Assembly: GCF_002237555.1 (NCBI RefSeq)
Contig: NZ_CP022540.1
Span: 2,416,001-2,480,000, forward strand
Reading direction: 5' to 3'
DNA: 64,000 nt
Origin: Antarctobacter heliothermus
GTDB taxonomy: Bacteria > Pseudomonadota > Alphaproteobacteria > Rhodobacterales > Rhodobacteraceae
Every line of letters begins with the position of its first letter. Position 1 is the stretch's first letter. Position numbers and translations under genes: made by a program. A model generated the notes under the pieces. The model saw only the letters and a list, made by a program, of their open reading frames with translations, made no database searches and was not told where the DNA came from. Below are positions 1 to 8,401 of this stretch, piece after piece.

Positions 1-941
1 CGGTCCACGGCGCGGGCGGTCAGCAGGTGTTCGGCGCCGTAGATTTCCGGTGTTTCGGCAAGGACGCCGGTGCCGCCTTGCGCGACCAGCAGGTCACAGG
101 CGTAGCCCACTGCCGGGTTGGCGGTGATGCCGGACCACGCGTCAGAGCCGCCACATTGCAGGGCCACCATCAGCTCTGATGCCGGGCATTCGGTGCGGGT
201 GGATTGGTTGACCACGGGCAGCATCTTTTCAATCTTGGCGATGCCCAGTTCGATGGATTTGCGCAGCCCGCCCACGTCCTGAATGTTCATGCTCTGGAAC
301 AGGGGGCCGGGTTTGAGGCCGTATGCCTCGACCAACCAGTCGATCTGGTTCATCTCACAGCCAAGGCCCGCCATCAGCACGCCGCCGACGTTGGGGTTGC
401 GGGCATAGCCCCACATCACCCGTTGCAGCGCCTCAAACCCCTCAGACCCCTGTCCGGCCATGCCGCAGCCGGTGCCGTGGACAAAGGCGACCACGCCGTC
501 GACATTGGGATAGTCGGCGAGTTTGTCATCGGTGAAATGGGCGGCGATCTTGCGCGCGGCGGTGGCGGAACAGTTCACCGATGTGAGGACGGCGATGTAG
601 TTGCGGGTGCCGGTGCGGCCGGTGTCGCGGCGGTAGCCTTGAAAGGTGTCTTGGGTGGCGGCGGGGGCCACGGGGCGCAGGTTGGTGCCGAACTCATAGG
701 CCGTGTCGACGTTGCGAAAATCCAGATTGTGGGTGTGGACATGGGCGCCGGGGGCGATGTCCTCTGCCGCGTAGCCGATGACTTGGGCGTATTTGATCAC
801 CGGCGCGCCTTTGGGGATGGCGGTGGTGGCCAGCTTGTGCCCGCGCGGGATCAGTTGGGTGGCGCCCTCTTGCCCGATTTCAAGCGGGGTGACGGCGGTG
901 ACGACATTGTCGGCGTCGGACAGGCGGACGGTGTTGGTCAT
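1..941 (-). CDS. UxaA-family (altronate/galactarate-type) dehydratase, 3' end cut by window edge
   Basis: About 313 codons are visible from an ATG at 941; the C-terminus lies outside the window. The N-terminus carries a SAF-like domain (IPRGHKLATTAIPKG, then a conserved HTHN segment) and the body reads GYRRDTGRTGTRN and VHGTGCGMAGQG, which are hallmarks of the UxaA/GarD dehydratase family. These enzymes dehydrate sugar acids such as altronate or galactarate to 2-keto-3-deoxy acids; some single-polypeptide members work on other sugar acids or on sulfonated compounds. It is the last gene seen in a minus-strand run with a dioxygenase-like gene and a TRAP transporter, so its substrate is probably what the transporter imports. 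The exact substrate cannot be read from the sequence. Confidence 0.88.
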   Translation of the reverse strand, partial: MTNTVRLSDADNVVTAVTPLEIGQEGATQLIPRGHKLATTAIPKGAPVIKYAQVIGYAAEDIAPGAHVHTHNLDFRNVDTAYEFGTNLRPVAPAATQDTFQGYRRDTGRTGTRNYIAVLTSVNCSATAARKIAAHFTDDKLADYPNVDGVVAFVHGTGCGMAGQGSEGFEALQRVMWGYARNPNVGGVLMAGLGCEMNQIDWLVEAYGLKPGPLFQSMNIQDVGGLRKSIELGIAKIEKMLPVVNQSTRTECPASELMVALQCGGSDAWSGITANPAVGYACDLLVAQGGTGVLAETPEIYGAEHLLTARAVD

Positions 942-960
942 TGTGAATCTCGGCTGTTGA

Positions 961-1015
961 GGGGGGCGCTGCCCCCCGCCTGCGGCCCCCCCGGGATATT
1001 TCAGGACAGAAGAAA
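961..1015 (+). repeat. Intergenic repeat, copy 1 (GC hairpin plus CCCCCGGGATATTT core)
   Basis: A G-run/C-run hairpin (GGGGGGCGCTGCCCCCC) is followed by a GC spacer and the core CCCCCCGGGATATTTCAGG and ACAGAAGAA. The same architecture occurs at about 9176-9266, 14891-14950 and, inverted, 23842-23901. This copy lies between the UxaA-like gene and the PhyH-like gene. As I recall, such elements are common between genes in Rhodobacteraceae. Confidence 0.8.
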
Positions 1016-1042
1016 CGGGGGCGCGCGGGCAGGATTGACGGG

Positions 1043-1993
1043 TCAGGCGCAGACCGGGCTGTCGGCGCTCCAGCGGTGGATCGGGATATGCGGCTGCTCT
1101 GACAGGCGCGCGCGGGTGTCTTGCCACATCGCCTGCCAGATGCGCCAGTCGCGCAGTTCGGTATCGGGGTTTGTGCGAGAGCGGGCGATGAAGTCGGGGA
1201 AATGTGACCGCCCTGTGGGCTGGCCGGTCACATTGAAGCGGATGTCAAAGCTCCACCGGAATTGGTCAGACTGGTTGGCGAGCGAGGCATGGGGTGTGAG
1301 CGGGTGGAACAGGACGGCGCCGCCTGCGCGGACGGGCAGGGGGCGGGCCTTTGTCTCATCCAGCAGGCCGGGGGCGATGGCGGTTTGTTTCTGCGGGCAA
1401 TGCGGATACATCTGGGGCTTGCCCGGTACGACCTGCAGGCAGCCGTTGTCGACCGTGGCGTCGGTGATCGCCAGCCAGACGGTCACCATCTGCGTGGCGT
1501 CGCCGGTTTCATGCGCGACGGCGCGGTCCTGATGCCAGTCGGTGGTGGTGACATGGGCGCGCAATTCGTCTGATTTCAGCGTTACGGCGGGCGGTTTCAG
1601 GCGGACGTGCTGGATCGGGTTCGAGGTCAGCTCTGCCCCGATGAGGTCCTCGACCATGTCCAGCAGGCGGGGGTTGGTCAGCATGTCAAAGACGGCAGGA
1701 CCAAAATGAAACGGTGTGTCGGCGGCAATGTCGCCGCCGGGCAGCGAGATGTCCATCGGCTGAAACCAGTCGCAGCCCGCCTTGTAGCTGGTCAGCAGCT
1801 TTTGCCAGAAATTGAGGCCGGTGCCGTCGGGCACAAGCCCCCGAGCCTGCCAGCGCGCGTAGAGCCGGTCGAGAAGGTCGCTGTATTCCGCCTTCACCGC
1901 GTCAAGCGTGGCGGTGTCCAGCACGTCGTCGATGACGAGGTAGCCTTGGGAATTGAAGTGGTCGATCTGGTCCGGGGTCAACATGCGAGGCAT
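1043..1993 (-). CDS. Phytanoyl-CoA dioxygenase (PhyH) family protein
   Basis: Predicted Fe(II)/2-oxoglutarate-dependent oxygenase of about 316 residues. It starts MPRMLTPDQIDHFNSQGYLV, the usual PhyH opening. The iron triad is visible as the HQD of TDWHQDRAV and the distal His in HPLTPHAS, and an Arg follows in FRWSFDIRF for 2-oxoglutarate binding. A longer frame to 2062 is open, but the ATG at 1993 has GGAG eight bases upstream and begins the conserved domain, so I chose it. It sits 80 bases downstream of the TRAP large-permease gene on the same strand and ahead of the UxaA-like gene, suggesting oxidation of the imported solute. The substrate is unknown. Confidence 0.9.
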   Translation of the reverse strand: MPRMLTPDQIDHFNSQGYLVIDDVLDTATLDAVKAEYSDLLDRLYARWQARGLVPDGTGLNFWQKLLTSYKAGCDWFQPMDISLPGGDIAADTPFHFGPAVFDMLTNPRLLDMVEDLIGAELTSNPIQHVRLKPPAVTLKSDELRAHVTTTDWHQDRAVAHETGDATQMVTVWLAITDATVDNGCLQVVPGKPQMYPHCPQKQTAIAPGLLDETKARPLPVRAGGAVLFHPLTPHASLANQSDQFRWSFDIRFNVTGQPTGRSHFPDFIARSRTNPDTELRDWRIWQAMWQDTRARLSEQPHIPIHRWSADSPVCA

Positions 1994-2073
1994 GGACACA
2001 GCTCCGTCAAAGGGATTGTTGAGGCAGGAGAGGCCGGACCGAGGCGCACCCGGTCCGGCCAAGGATCATACCG

Positions 2074-3669
2074 TCACAGGAAGATCGTGACGATGGGCGG
2101 CCAAGCAAGCAGCACCGTCAGCGCCAACAGTTGCAGGGCGATGAAGGGCAGGAAACCGCGGAAGATGTCGGTCAGCGAGATATGCGCCGGGGCCACCGAT
2201 TTGAGGTAGAACGCCGCCGGGCCAAAGGGTGGTGACAGGAAACTGACCTGCATGTTCATACAGAACACCACGCCGAACCAGATCGGGACATAGCGCGCGT
2301 CGACGCTGCCCAGCCAGCCGATTTCCTCTGCCGGAAGGCGCACCACGATGGGCAGGAACACGGGCATGATCAGCAGCACGATGCCGACCCAGTCCATGAA
2401 CATCCCCATGATCAGGAACACCACCATCATCACAAGAATGATGCCCATGGTCGGCATGTCCGCGCCCACGATCAGGTTGGCCACATAGGTCGGCCCGCCT
2501 GCCAGCGTATAGGCCGCCGCAAGGGCCGCCGCACCGATGGTGACCCAGATGATCGTGCCGGTGGATTTCAGCGTGCGCAGGAGCGCGTCCCAGACAATCT
2601 CGAACGTCATCTCTCGGCGGATCATGCCGATGGTAAAGACCGCGACAACGCCCATGCCGGCCGCCTCTGTGATGCCGGTGATGCCGCCATAGATCGACCC
2701 GAGAACCACGCCGATCACGACAATGGGGGCGATCAGGCCATAGCCCATTTCCCAGCCCTTGGCGGTCCGTTCCATCCCGACGATGAAATACATGATCACA
2801 CCGAACAGAACAAAGGTGCCGATCAGCCACGGAATGTCCGCGACCATGCCAAGAAAGATCGGATCGACGCCTTCGGTGATCACGTTGTTGCCGGTCACGG
2901 TGAAGAACAGCGCCCGCAGCGTCAGAACCCCGGTGATCCACATGCCAAAGCGTGACACGAAGCCGAGGAACATTAGCCGCTTTTCATTGCCTTCGGGTGC
3001 GCCCGGTTCCTGCGGTGGCAGGGGGGCCTGATCCGGGTCAAGCTGGGTGCGTATGATGATGTAGACGATAAAGAAGGTCGCCAGCATGAAACCGGGCAGG
3101 AAGGACGCGGTGAACAGCGCCTTGATCGAGGTTTCTGTCACCAGCCCGTAGAAGATCAGCACGATCGACGGAGGGATCATGGTGCCAAGACTGCCCGAGG
3201 CGCAGATGGTGCCGATGGCAAGGTTCTGATTATAGCCCAGCCGCAGCATCTGGGGCAGGGCGATCAGGCCCAGCAGGACCACCTCACCGCCGATGATGCC
3301 GGACATGGCGGCCATGATGACGGCCATGATCGAGGTCACGATGGCGATGCCGCCACGGGTGCGCGACAGCCAGACGTTCAGCGACGAATACATGTCGCGC
3401 GCGATGCCCGATCGTTCCAGCAGCGCCGCCATGAAGATGAACAACGGTACTGATATCAGGACGTAATTGACCATCTGTCGATAGACCGCCTGACCCAGCA
3501 CGTTGAACGGCCCTTGGCCGAAGCTGCGGAACAGGATGTCGTCACCGAATTTCAGGTACAGCGTGACCACGGCCAGAAAGGCCGAGGCAAAGCCCAGCGG
3601 CATACCGATGGCCAGAAGCACGAACATCAGCAGTAGTACAACGAGGGAGAGTGTGCCGATGTCGACCAT
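2074..3669 (-). CDS. dctM: TRAP transporter large permease (DctM family)
   Basis: The protein of 531 residues is a multi-pass inner-membrane subunit of a tripartite ATP-independent transporter, which imports organic acids or related solutes with a Na+ gradient. Characteristic DctM stretches are the N-terminal hydrophobic helix, SVPLFIFMAALLERSGIA, MSGIIGGEVVLLG, and SGSLGTMIPPSIVLIFYG. The length is greater than the usual 430 or so because of an extra hydrophilic and membrane segment near residues 210-310, seen in one DctM subgroup. Its start codon overlaps the stop of the dctQ-like gene by one base (TGATG), indicating translational coupling. Confidence 0.95.
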   Translation of the reverse strand: MVDIGTLSLVVLLLMFVLLAIGMPLGFASAFLAVVTLYLKFGDDILFRSFGQGPFNVLGQAVYRQMVNYVLISVPLFIFMAALLERSGIARDMYSSLNVWLSRTRGGIAIVTSIMAVIMAAMSGIIGGEVVLLGLIALPQMLRLGYNQNLAIGTICASGSLGTMIPPSIVLIFYGLVTETSIKALFTASFLPGFMLATFFIVYIIIRTQLDPDQAPLPPQEPGAPEGNEKRLMFLGFVSRFGMWITGVLTLRALFFTVTGNNVITEGVDPIFLGMVADIPWLIGTFVLFGVIMYFIVGMERTAKGWEMGYGLIAPIVVIGVVLGSIYGGITGITEAAGMGVVAVFTIGMIRREMTFEIVWDALLRTLKSTGTIIWVTIGAAALAAAYTLAGGPTYVANLIVGADMPTMGIILVMMVVFLIMGMFMDWVGIVLLIMPVFLPIVVRLPAEEIGWLGSVDARYVPIWFGVVFCMNMQVSFLSPPFGPAAFYLKSVAPAHISLTDIFRGFLPFIALQLLALTVLLAWPPIVTIFL

Positions 3670-4484
3670 CAGTTCTTGTCCACTTCCAGAGTTTTGCGGA
3701 TGTTCTCGATCTCTGTTTCGTCGATCTCATCGGCGGGATTGTGGTGTTCGGGGGCTTTGTTCCAGTCGGCGATCAGGTTTGACAGCGCCTGCAGCGCAAC
3801 CAGTACGACAATCACCAGAATGGCGGTTTTGACGGTGCCCGGAATGGGCGGATCCCATGCAGAGCCGTAACCTTCGAGGCGCAGAAGGCGGCGTTTCGCG
3901 TCCGCGTAGCCGCCCCAGACAAGGCAGAAGGCAAAGACCCAGATCAGCGAGACAGAAATCACATCAGACAGTTTTTGCATCCAGCGGGGCATCATGTCGT
4001 AGATCACATAGATGCGGATGTGGCTGCGCTGCTGCATGGCGTAGAGGCCGGCAAACAGAAAGACGATGGCCGCAATCCACAGCGACAGTTCGTTGGCCCA
4101 GAGGGTGCCACCGCTAAAGACGTAGCGGGCGACCACCTCATAGAACATCACCAGCACGATAAAGGTGATGCCGATCATCGACAGCCGACCCAGCACAAGG
4201 CTGAGGATGTCAAAGGGGCCGGTGCGTTCCACCTCGATCGTGCCGCGGATGTCCGAGGTAAAGATCGCGGCAAAGAGCAGTGCCAGCGCCAGGGTGGTCA
4301 TCATCAGAATGACGGTCATCCGGCCCTCTGGGCGGATCATTTCATGTACGCCAAGCGGTTCGTCGGTGATGAACAGGCTGAGGATCAGCCATGCGTAGAT
4401 CACCAGCGCCAGCGCGGTAAAGACGATCATGGCCCATCGCACGGGTGTTCTGAGTGGCCCCAGCCACACGCTTTCGGAATTCAT
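3669..4484 (-). CDS. dctQ: TRAP transporter small permease (DctQ family)
   Basis: Small membrane subunit of the TRAP transporter, 271 residues, starting MNSESVWLGPLRTPVRWAM. The open frame extends to 4580, but the ATG at 4484 is preceded by AAGGAGG at six bases, an ideal ribosome binding site, so the shorter start is preferred. Several hydrophobic segments are visible; the DctQ core is the part around SLVLGRLSMIGITFIVLVMF to WANELSLWIAAIVFLFAG. It is longer than a standard DctQ (about 160-180) because of two extra N-terminal helices. It lies between the solute-binding protein gene and the large permease gene. Confidence 0.9.
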   Translation of the reverse strand: MNSESVWLGPLRTPVRWAMIVFTALALVIYAWLILSLFITDEPLGVHEMIRPEGRMTVILMMTTLALALLFAAIFTSDIRGTIEVERTGPFDILSLVLGRLSMIGITFIVLVMFYEVVARYVFSGGTLWANELSLWIAAIVFLFAGLYAMQQRSHIRIYVIYDMMPRWMQKLSDVISVSLIWVFAFCLVWGGYADAKRRLLRLEGYGSAWDPPIPGTVKTAILVIVVLVALQALSNLIADWNKAPEHHNPADEIDETEIENIRKTLEVDKN

Positions 4485-4600
4485 GCCCTGCCTCCTTGTT
4501 GTGATGGCCTTGTTTGTGGTCATGGCTTGCCTGCGAGACGAAAAGCGGGGGACCCTGTACAGAGTCCGCCGCTGTGTCACTCGTCCGTCAGATCAGGCGA

Positions 4601-5611
4601 TCAGTCGGCTAGAAGGCCAAGCTGGCCCAGGTAGGCGCGGTGGCTGGCGACAAGCGCGGCGGCCTCGGGCGTCTTTTCGGCCCAACGGTCCCACGCAACC
4701 TGCGCGGCCGCACGGAAGTCGGCGCGGTCCTTGGCGGACCATTCATGCAGCGTCACGCCTTTGGCGGTCAGCATGGCGGCGGCCTCTGCGTTCTTTTTCT
4801 CATTCGACAGTGCGGTGTGCAGGGCAAGTTTCTGCATGGCGGTGTCGATGATACGCTTGTGCTGGTCGCTCAACCCGTTCCAGACGTCGAGGTTACAGGC
4901 AAGGTGGTCCGACGGCATCGAGTGGAAGCCGGGGTAGGTGGCATGGTTGACGATGTCATACAGACCAAGGCCCACGTTGTTGTTCAGGCCCGATGCGTCA
5001 GCACCGTCGATGATGCCGGTTTCCAGCGCGGTAAAGATCTCGGTGAAGTCCATCACGATGGGCTGTGCGCCCAGTTCCTCGAAGATCTCGGTTTCCAGAC
5101 CCGGAGGCGAACGGAATTTCCAGCCTTTCAGATCCTCGGGACCGGCGAGCGGCTTGGACGAGGACAGCGATTCCTGACCATAGATCCACCAGCCAACCAG
5201 CTGCATGTTCTCGGCGTTGTAAAGTTCCTGCGCGGCGTCGTAGCCACCGCCGTAATACAGCCAGCTCAGCTGCTGCCAGGGGGTGTCGTAGCCGCCCATG
5301 ATGTCGCCGACAAACTGGAACGCCGGGTTCTTGCCGGTCTGGTAAGCGCCGCCGGTCATGTCGCAGTCGAGGATGCCGTTGATGGCTGCGTCAAAGGTTT
5401 CCGTCGTGGCGACGACGGACGAGCTGTAGAAGATCTCGATGTCGATTTCGCCACCGGACATGACCTCGATGTCATCGGCGAACTGGGCGGCAAGAATGCC
5501 TGACGGATGCTCGGTCGCATAGTGGGACTGGATGCGTAGGGTGACGTCCTGCGCGGTGGCCGCGGATGCGGCAATGGCAACGGCCGCAGCCGTCGTCAGA
5601 AGATTCTTCAT
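4601..5611 (-). CDS. dctP: TRAP transporter periplasmic solute-binding protein (DctP family)
   Basis: 336 residues with a Sec signal peptide (MKNLLTTAAAVAIAASAATAQ) and a DctP fold: TLRIQSHYATEHPSG near the mature N-terminus, LKGWKFRSPPGLE as the conserved Arg-containing carboxylate-binding segment, and ALETGIIDGADASG. It captures the solute in the periplasm and hands it to DctQM. It is first in the minus-strand operon and has AGGGAGG upstream of its ATG. The divergent promoter region towards the GntR gene contains two palindromic operators, so it is probably the main target of that regulator. A carboxylate-type ligand is likely; nothing more can be said. Confidence 0.95.
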   Translation of the reverse strand: MKNLLTTAAAVAIAASAATAQDVTLRIQSHYATEHPSGILAAQFADDIEVMSGGEIDIEIFYSSSVVATTETFDAAINGILDCDMTGGAYQTGKNPAFQFVGDIMGGYDTPWQQLSWLYYGGGYDAAQELYNAENMQLVGWWIYGQESLSSSKPLAGPEDLKGWKFRSPPGLETEIFEELGAQPIVMDFTEIFTALETGIIDGADASGLNNNVGLGLYDIVNHATYPGFHSMPSDHLACNLDVWNGLSDQHKRIIDTAMQKLALHTALSNEKKNAEAAAMLTAKGVTLHEWSAKDRADFRAAAQVAWDRWAEKTPEAAALVASHRAYLGQLGLLAD

Positions 5612-5675
5612 GTGTTCCTCCCTGCGGCGGGCTCCCCCCCGCCTGTTTTCGCTTTGGGGGCTTGCCCCTACCGGA

Positions 5676-5687
5676 ATGGTATACCAT
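5676..5687. promoter_or_regulatory. GntR/FCD-type operator 1
   Basis: A perfect 12-bp palindrome, ATGGTATACCAT, in the divergent dctP/gntR intergenic region. TGGTATACCA is the form expected for FadR/FCD-subfamily GntR regulators. Its centre is 58 bp from that of the second palindrome. Confidence 0.75.
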
Positions 5688-5732
5688 CCAGTATTGGCAC
5701 GCTAACCAAAGCCTAGTGTACAGGCAAGGAAT

Positions 5733-5746
5733 TTTGGTATACCAAA
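5733..5746. promoter_or_regulatory. GntR/FCD-type operator 2
   Basis: A perfect 14-bp palindrome, TTTGGTATACCAAA, between dctP and the GntR gene. It shares the TGGTATACCA core with the site at 5676-5687. The pair suggests cooperative or looping repression of the divergent promoters by the adjacent regulator. Confidence 0.78.
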
Positions 5747-5815
5747 TCTCGGTCAAGCAAGGGTGCCTGTAGAGGCGCGAAAAAAAGGTGCGGATTCAGG
5801 GAGGTGGGCTGCGCC

Positions 5816-6489
5816 ATGGTCGACGGGACACTGCCGGAACAGATCGCGACGCGATTGCGCAGGGACATCTTGCGGGGCAAGTTGCCCCCCGGGACGCCTG
5901 TCAAGGAGCGTGACCATGCGGCGGAACTCGGCGTGAGCCGGACTCCCATGCGTGAAGCGATTCGAATGCTGGCGAAAGAGGGGCTGGTGCAGTTGCGCCC
6001 CGCAAGGTCGCCCATCGTCGCCAAACCCAGCTTTGAGGAAGTGGCCCACAACATCGAGGTGATGGCCGCGTTGGAGGTGTTGTCGGTCCGGCTGACCTGT
6101 CAACGCGCCAGCGATCCCGAGATCGACGAGATCGCCGACGTGGCGAACCACATGCAGCGTGACTATGACAGCCTTGATCGGGTGGATCTGTTCGAGCTGG
6201 ACATGAGAGCTTTCACCGGGCAATTGCGCGGGCGGCTGGCAATCCGGTTCTGGACGAGACCCACGGCGCGCTGCTGGCGCGGCTTTGGCGTGTGCGCTAT
6301 CTGTCGGCCAGCCGGAAACGATCCCGCGACAGGGTGTTGCGCCAACATGCGGATATCGTCACGGCCCTGCGCGCCCGCGACGTAGTTGCAGCACAGACCT
6401 GTGTGCAGGCGCACCTTGACCATCTGCTGGTCAATGTTGTGGATGTGTTCGATGCCGACGAGACAGAGGACGCCCCGGTGGAGGAGTGA
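5816..6489 (+). pseudogene. GntR-family (FCD) regulator with a dinucleotide frameshift
   Basis: The winged-helix N-terminus (LPEQIATRLRRDILRGKLPPG, ELGVSRTPMREAIRMLAKEG) and the start of the FCD ligand domain are read in one frame to about 6205 (LFELDM). The rest of the FCD domain continues in another frame: SFHRAIARAAGNPVLDE, then LLARLWRVRYLSASRKR, to the stop at 6489. Removing one AG from the GAGAG run at 6205-6209 restores a continuous protein of 223 residues, the normal family length. As read, translation runs off-frame and stops at 6385. It is therefore either a real inactivating mutation or a sequencing error. GTG at 5804 is an alternative start. The two TGGTATACCA sites upstream fit this family. 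Confidence 0.88.
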
Positions 6490-6537
6490 CCTTGGATCAG
6501 TTAATAGCGGACCCTAGGAACAAGGATTGGGAAAGAC

Positions 6538-7383
6538 ATGAAACTATTGCGATTTGGCCCCGTGGGCAGCGAAAAGCCCGGCATGCTGGACAGCGACGGA
6601 CAGGTGCGCGATCTGTCGGCCCATGTGGCGGATTTCGCAGGGGACGCCGTGTCGCTGGAGGCATTGGACAAGCTGCGCGCCATTGACCCCGCCAGCCTGC
6701 CGGTGGTGGCAGAGCCGGGCCGGATCGGGGCCTGCCTCGCCTCGGTTCCGAACTTTTTCTGCATTGGGCTGAACTATGCCAAACACGCCGCAGAAACCGG
6801 GGCAGAACCGCCCAAAGAGCCGATCATCTTTTCCAAGGCGACCTCGGCCCTGTCGGGCCCGAACGATGCGGTGGTGATCCCGCGCAATTCGGTCAAGGGC
6901 GACTGGGAAGTCGAACTGGGCGTGGTGATCGGTAAGGCCGCCTCTTACGTCTCTGAGGCGGATGCGCTGTCCTATGTGGCGGGCTACTGCGTCATCAATG
7001 ACGTCAGCGAGCGCTCTTTTCAGGCCGAGCGGGGCGGCCAGTGGATCAAGGGCAAGTCCGCGCCGACCTTTGGCCCGACCGGGCCTTGGCTGGTGACGGC
7101 CGATGAGGTCGCCGATCCGCAGAACCTGAAGGTGAGTTTGGATCTGAACGGCGAAACGGTACAAGACAGCGACACCTCGGACATGATCTTTACCGTGGCC
7201 GAGATCATCAGCTACATGTCGCAGTTCATGCTGCTGCAACCCGGCGACATCATCGCCACCGGCACGCCGTCGGGCGTTGGACTGGGCATGAAGCCGCAGC
7301 GGTTCCTGCGTCCGGGCGACGAGATGGTTGTACGGGTCGAGGGGCTGGGCGAGCAGCGGCAGACCACGGTCGCCGCCGACTGA
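6538..7383 (+). CDS. Fumarylacetoacetate hydrolase-family enzyme (diketo-deoxy sugar acid or ureidoglycolate-lyase-like)
   Basis: 281 residues of the FAH fold. The N-terminal part (MKLLRFGPVGSEKPGML) resembles bacterial 2,4-diketo-3-deoxy-acid hydrolases, and the catalytic part has FFCIGLNYAKHAAETG, PIIFSKATSAL, GDWEVELGVVIGK with the metal-binding acidic pair, and GDIIATGTPSGVG. In the L-fucose and L-rhamnose non-phosphorylative pathways such enzymes cleave the diketo acid to pyruvate and lactate or glycolate. That role is compatible with the nearby UxaA-like dehydratase and SDR but is inferred. It follows the GntR gene by 48 bases on the same strand, with a hairpin terminator after it. Confidence 0.88.
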   Translation: MKLLRFGPVGSEKPGMLDSDGQVRDLSAHVADFAGDAVSLEALDKLRAIDPASLPVVAEPGRIGACLASVPNFFCIGLNYAKHAAETGAEPPKEPIIFSKATSALSGPNDAVVIPRNSVKGDWEVELGVVIGKAASYVSEADALSYVAGYCVINDVSERSFQAERGGQWIKGKSAPTFGPTGPWLVTADEVADPQNLKVSLDLNGETVQDSDTSDMIFTVAEIISYMSQFMLLQPGDIIATGTPSGVGLGMKPQRFLRPGDEMVVRVEGLGEQRQTTVAAD

Positions 7384-7418
7384 AACCCGCGACTAGAACT
7401 GCTTGGTTTCGCGACAGG

Positions 7419-7443
7419 AAAGGCCCTCCACGCGGGGGCCTTT
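7419..7443 (+). terminator. Hairpin after the FAH-family gene
   Basis: An inverted repeat AAAGGCCC (7419-7426) and GGGCCTTT (7436-7443) with a nine-base loop begins 35 bases after the stop codon. There is no long T-run, so termination may be weak or hairpin-dependent. Confidence 0.6.
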
Positions 7444-7545
7444 GCACGTCGGGGTGAATGTGAAAGGTTTCTAGGGTCGGAGCACAATGGCCGCTCCGAG
7501 CCCATCTTTACCGAATGCTGCACCATCAACGAAGGTCCGGTTAAC

Positions 7546-8049
7546 TCAAAGCTTCACGTCACCATGATGCAGCACGATATTGAATCCTTCCTTTGGAGAG
7601 GGAGCAACGAAGTACTTTGAAATCTGTCGAAATTGCTCTTCGGTTGCAGCAAACGGATGATCACCTTGCGCATTGCGAGCGTGAAGTCGTGCGATACAGA
7701 CTTCGTCAGGGACATCTAATACGTGAAGTTGATGTGCAGCCGTTGTTTGTTCCAAGATGCTCCGCATCCAGTCACGCGACGCAATCGTGTTCGCCTGGAA
7801 GTCCAAAACGACAGAAACTCCCTCATTCAGCAATGATACGACGTGCGGCCCCATGACCTCACGATATTTCGACATGCACCGCATGTAGTCTGACATCGAA
7901 GACATTTCTTCAGAATAGAGACCATTCAGCCAATCGTCTTCAGCAATCGTCACAGTTCCAGCCGCACGGCTAAGTTCGGCAGCCAGTGTGGATTTGCCAG
8001 AAGCAATTTTTCCGCACATCAGGTGCAGGGTTGGTGTTGTCGAGGACAT
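7546..8049 (-). CDS. Small P-loop kinase-like ATP-binding protein
   Basis: 167 residues with a Walker A motif GKIASGKST at residues 13-21, followed by IAEDDWLNGLY and VVLDFQAN, the layout of the AAA_33/zeta-toxin or shikimate-kinase-like small kinases. The C-terminus has R-rich LHARN and HPFAATEEQFRQISKYF, as in aminoglycoside-kinase-like and chloramphenicol-phosphotransferase-like ATPases of unknown substrate. The gene and its 3' flank are clearly less GC-rich than the neighbours, which suggests recent acquisition. It is monocistronic, with no partner antitoxin that I could identify, so a toxin role is not supported. The substrate is unknown. Confidence 0.78.
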   Translation of the reverse strand: MSSTTPTLHLMCGKIASGKSTLAAELSRAAGTVTIAEDDWLNGLYSEEMSSMSDYMRCMSKYREVMGPHVVSLLNEGVSVVLDFQANTIASRDWMRSILEQTTAAHQLHVLDVPDEVCIARLHARNAQGDHPFAATEEQFRQISKYFVAPSPKEGFNIVLHHGDVKL

Positions 8050-8401
8050 TTGAATAACCTTATTCGGCGCGGCGCGCGCAATTGACGTTCAGAGATGAGT
8101 TACCCGGTCCGGTCTTCAGACCGGGGTGGTAATTCGATTTTGGCCCAGACGGCCAAATTTCTGAACGAAGGTTTTCATGCTCATTTACTGGCACGTGGGC
8201 TTGTCAATGTCTATCGGTAGAGCGGACATTCAACGGTATTTTCCTAAAGCGGCTTTGTCCCGCTGAGCGGGCATTAAGCCCGCAAGGCTCCCAAGAATTT
8301 TTCGGGAGCCTTGGCCCGACATGCCTTCGCGGTCGCAAGCGGTTGCGCCGAATGCTGCACTGCGAAGGGTAGGGGCTGGCCCACGTGGGGGACTCTTCGC
8401 G
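8050..8401. other. Gene-free interval with several small inverted repeats
   Basis: No coding sequence of either strand is convincing here. It holds short hairpins: CCGGTCT/AGACCGG at 8109-8124, GCGGG-type repeats near 8255-8285 and a longer stem at 8284-8312. Base composition is mixed and the interval may mark the edge of an inserted segment carrying the small kinase gene. Confidence 0.6.
8284..8312. terminator. Nine-bp hairpin downstream of the SDR operon
   Basis: AAGGCTCCC (8284-8292) and GGGAGCCTT (8304-8312) enclose an 11-base loop containing TTTTT. The hairpin lies about 90 bases beyond the stop of the SDR gene and just outside the kinase gene's upstream region. It is a plausible bidirectional terminator, without a flanking T-run. 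Confidence 0.5.

Noticed and set aside
204..1532. 442-codon plus-strand frame at the window start
   Set aside because: Antisense to the UxaA-like and PhyH-like genes, both of which show clear family motifs; Gly/Ala-rich translation without pattern.
5625..5670. G/C-run segment ahead of dctP as a fifth repeat copy
   Set aside because: It has C-runs and G-runs but lacks the CGGGATATTT core and the ACAGAAGAA tail.
7546..8049. Small kinase as a zeta-type toxin of a toxin-antitoxin pair
   Set aside because: No adjacent antitoxin-like gene and the motifs fit general AAA_33 kinases equally well.
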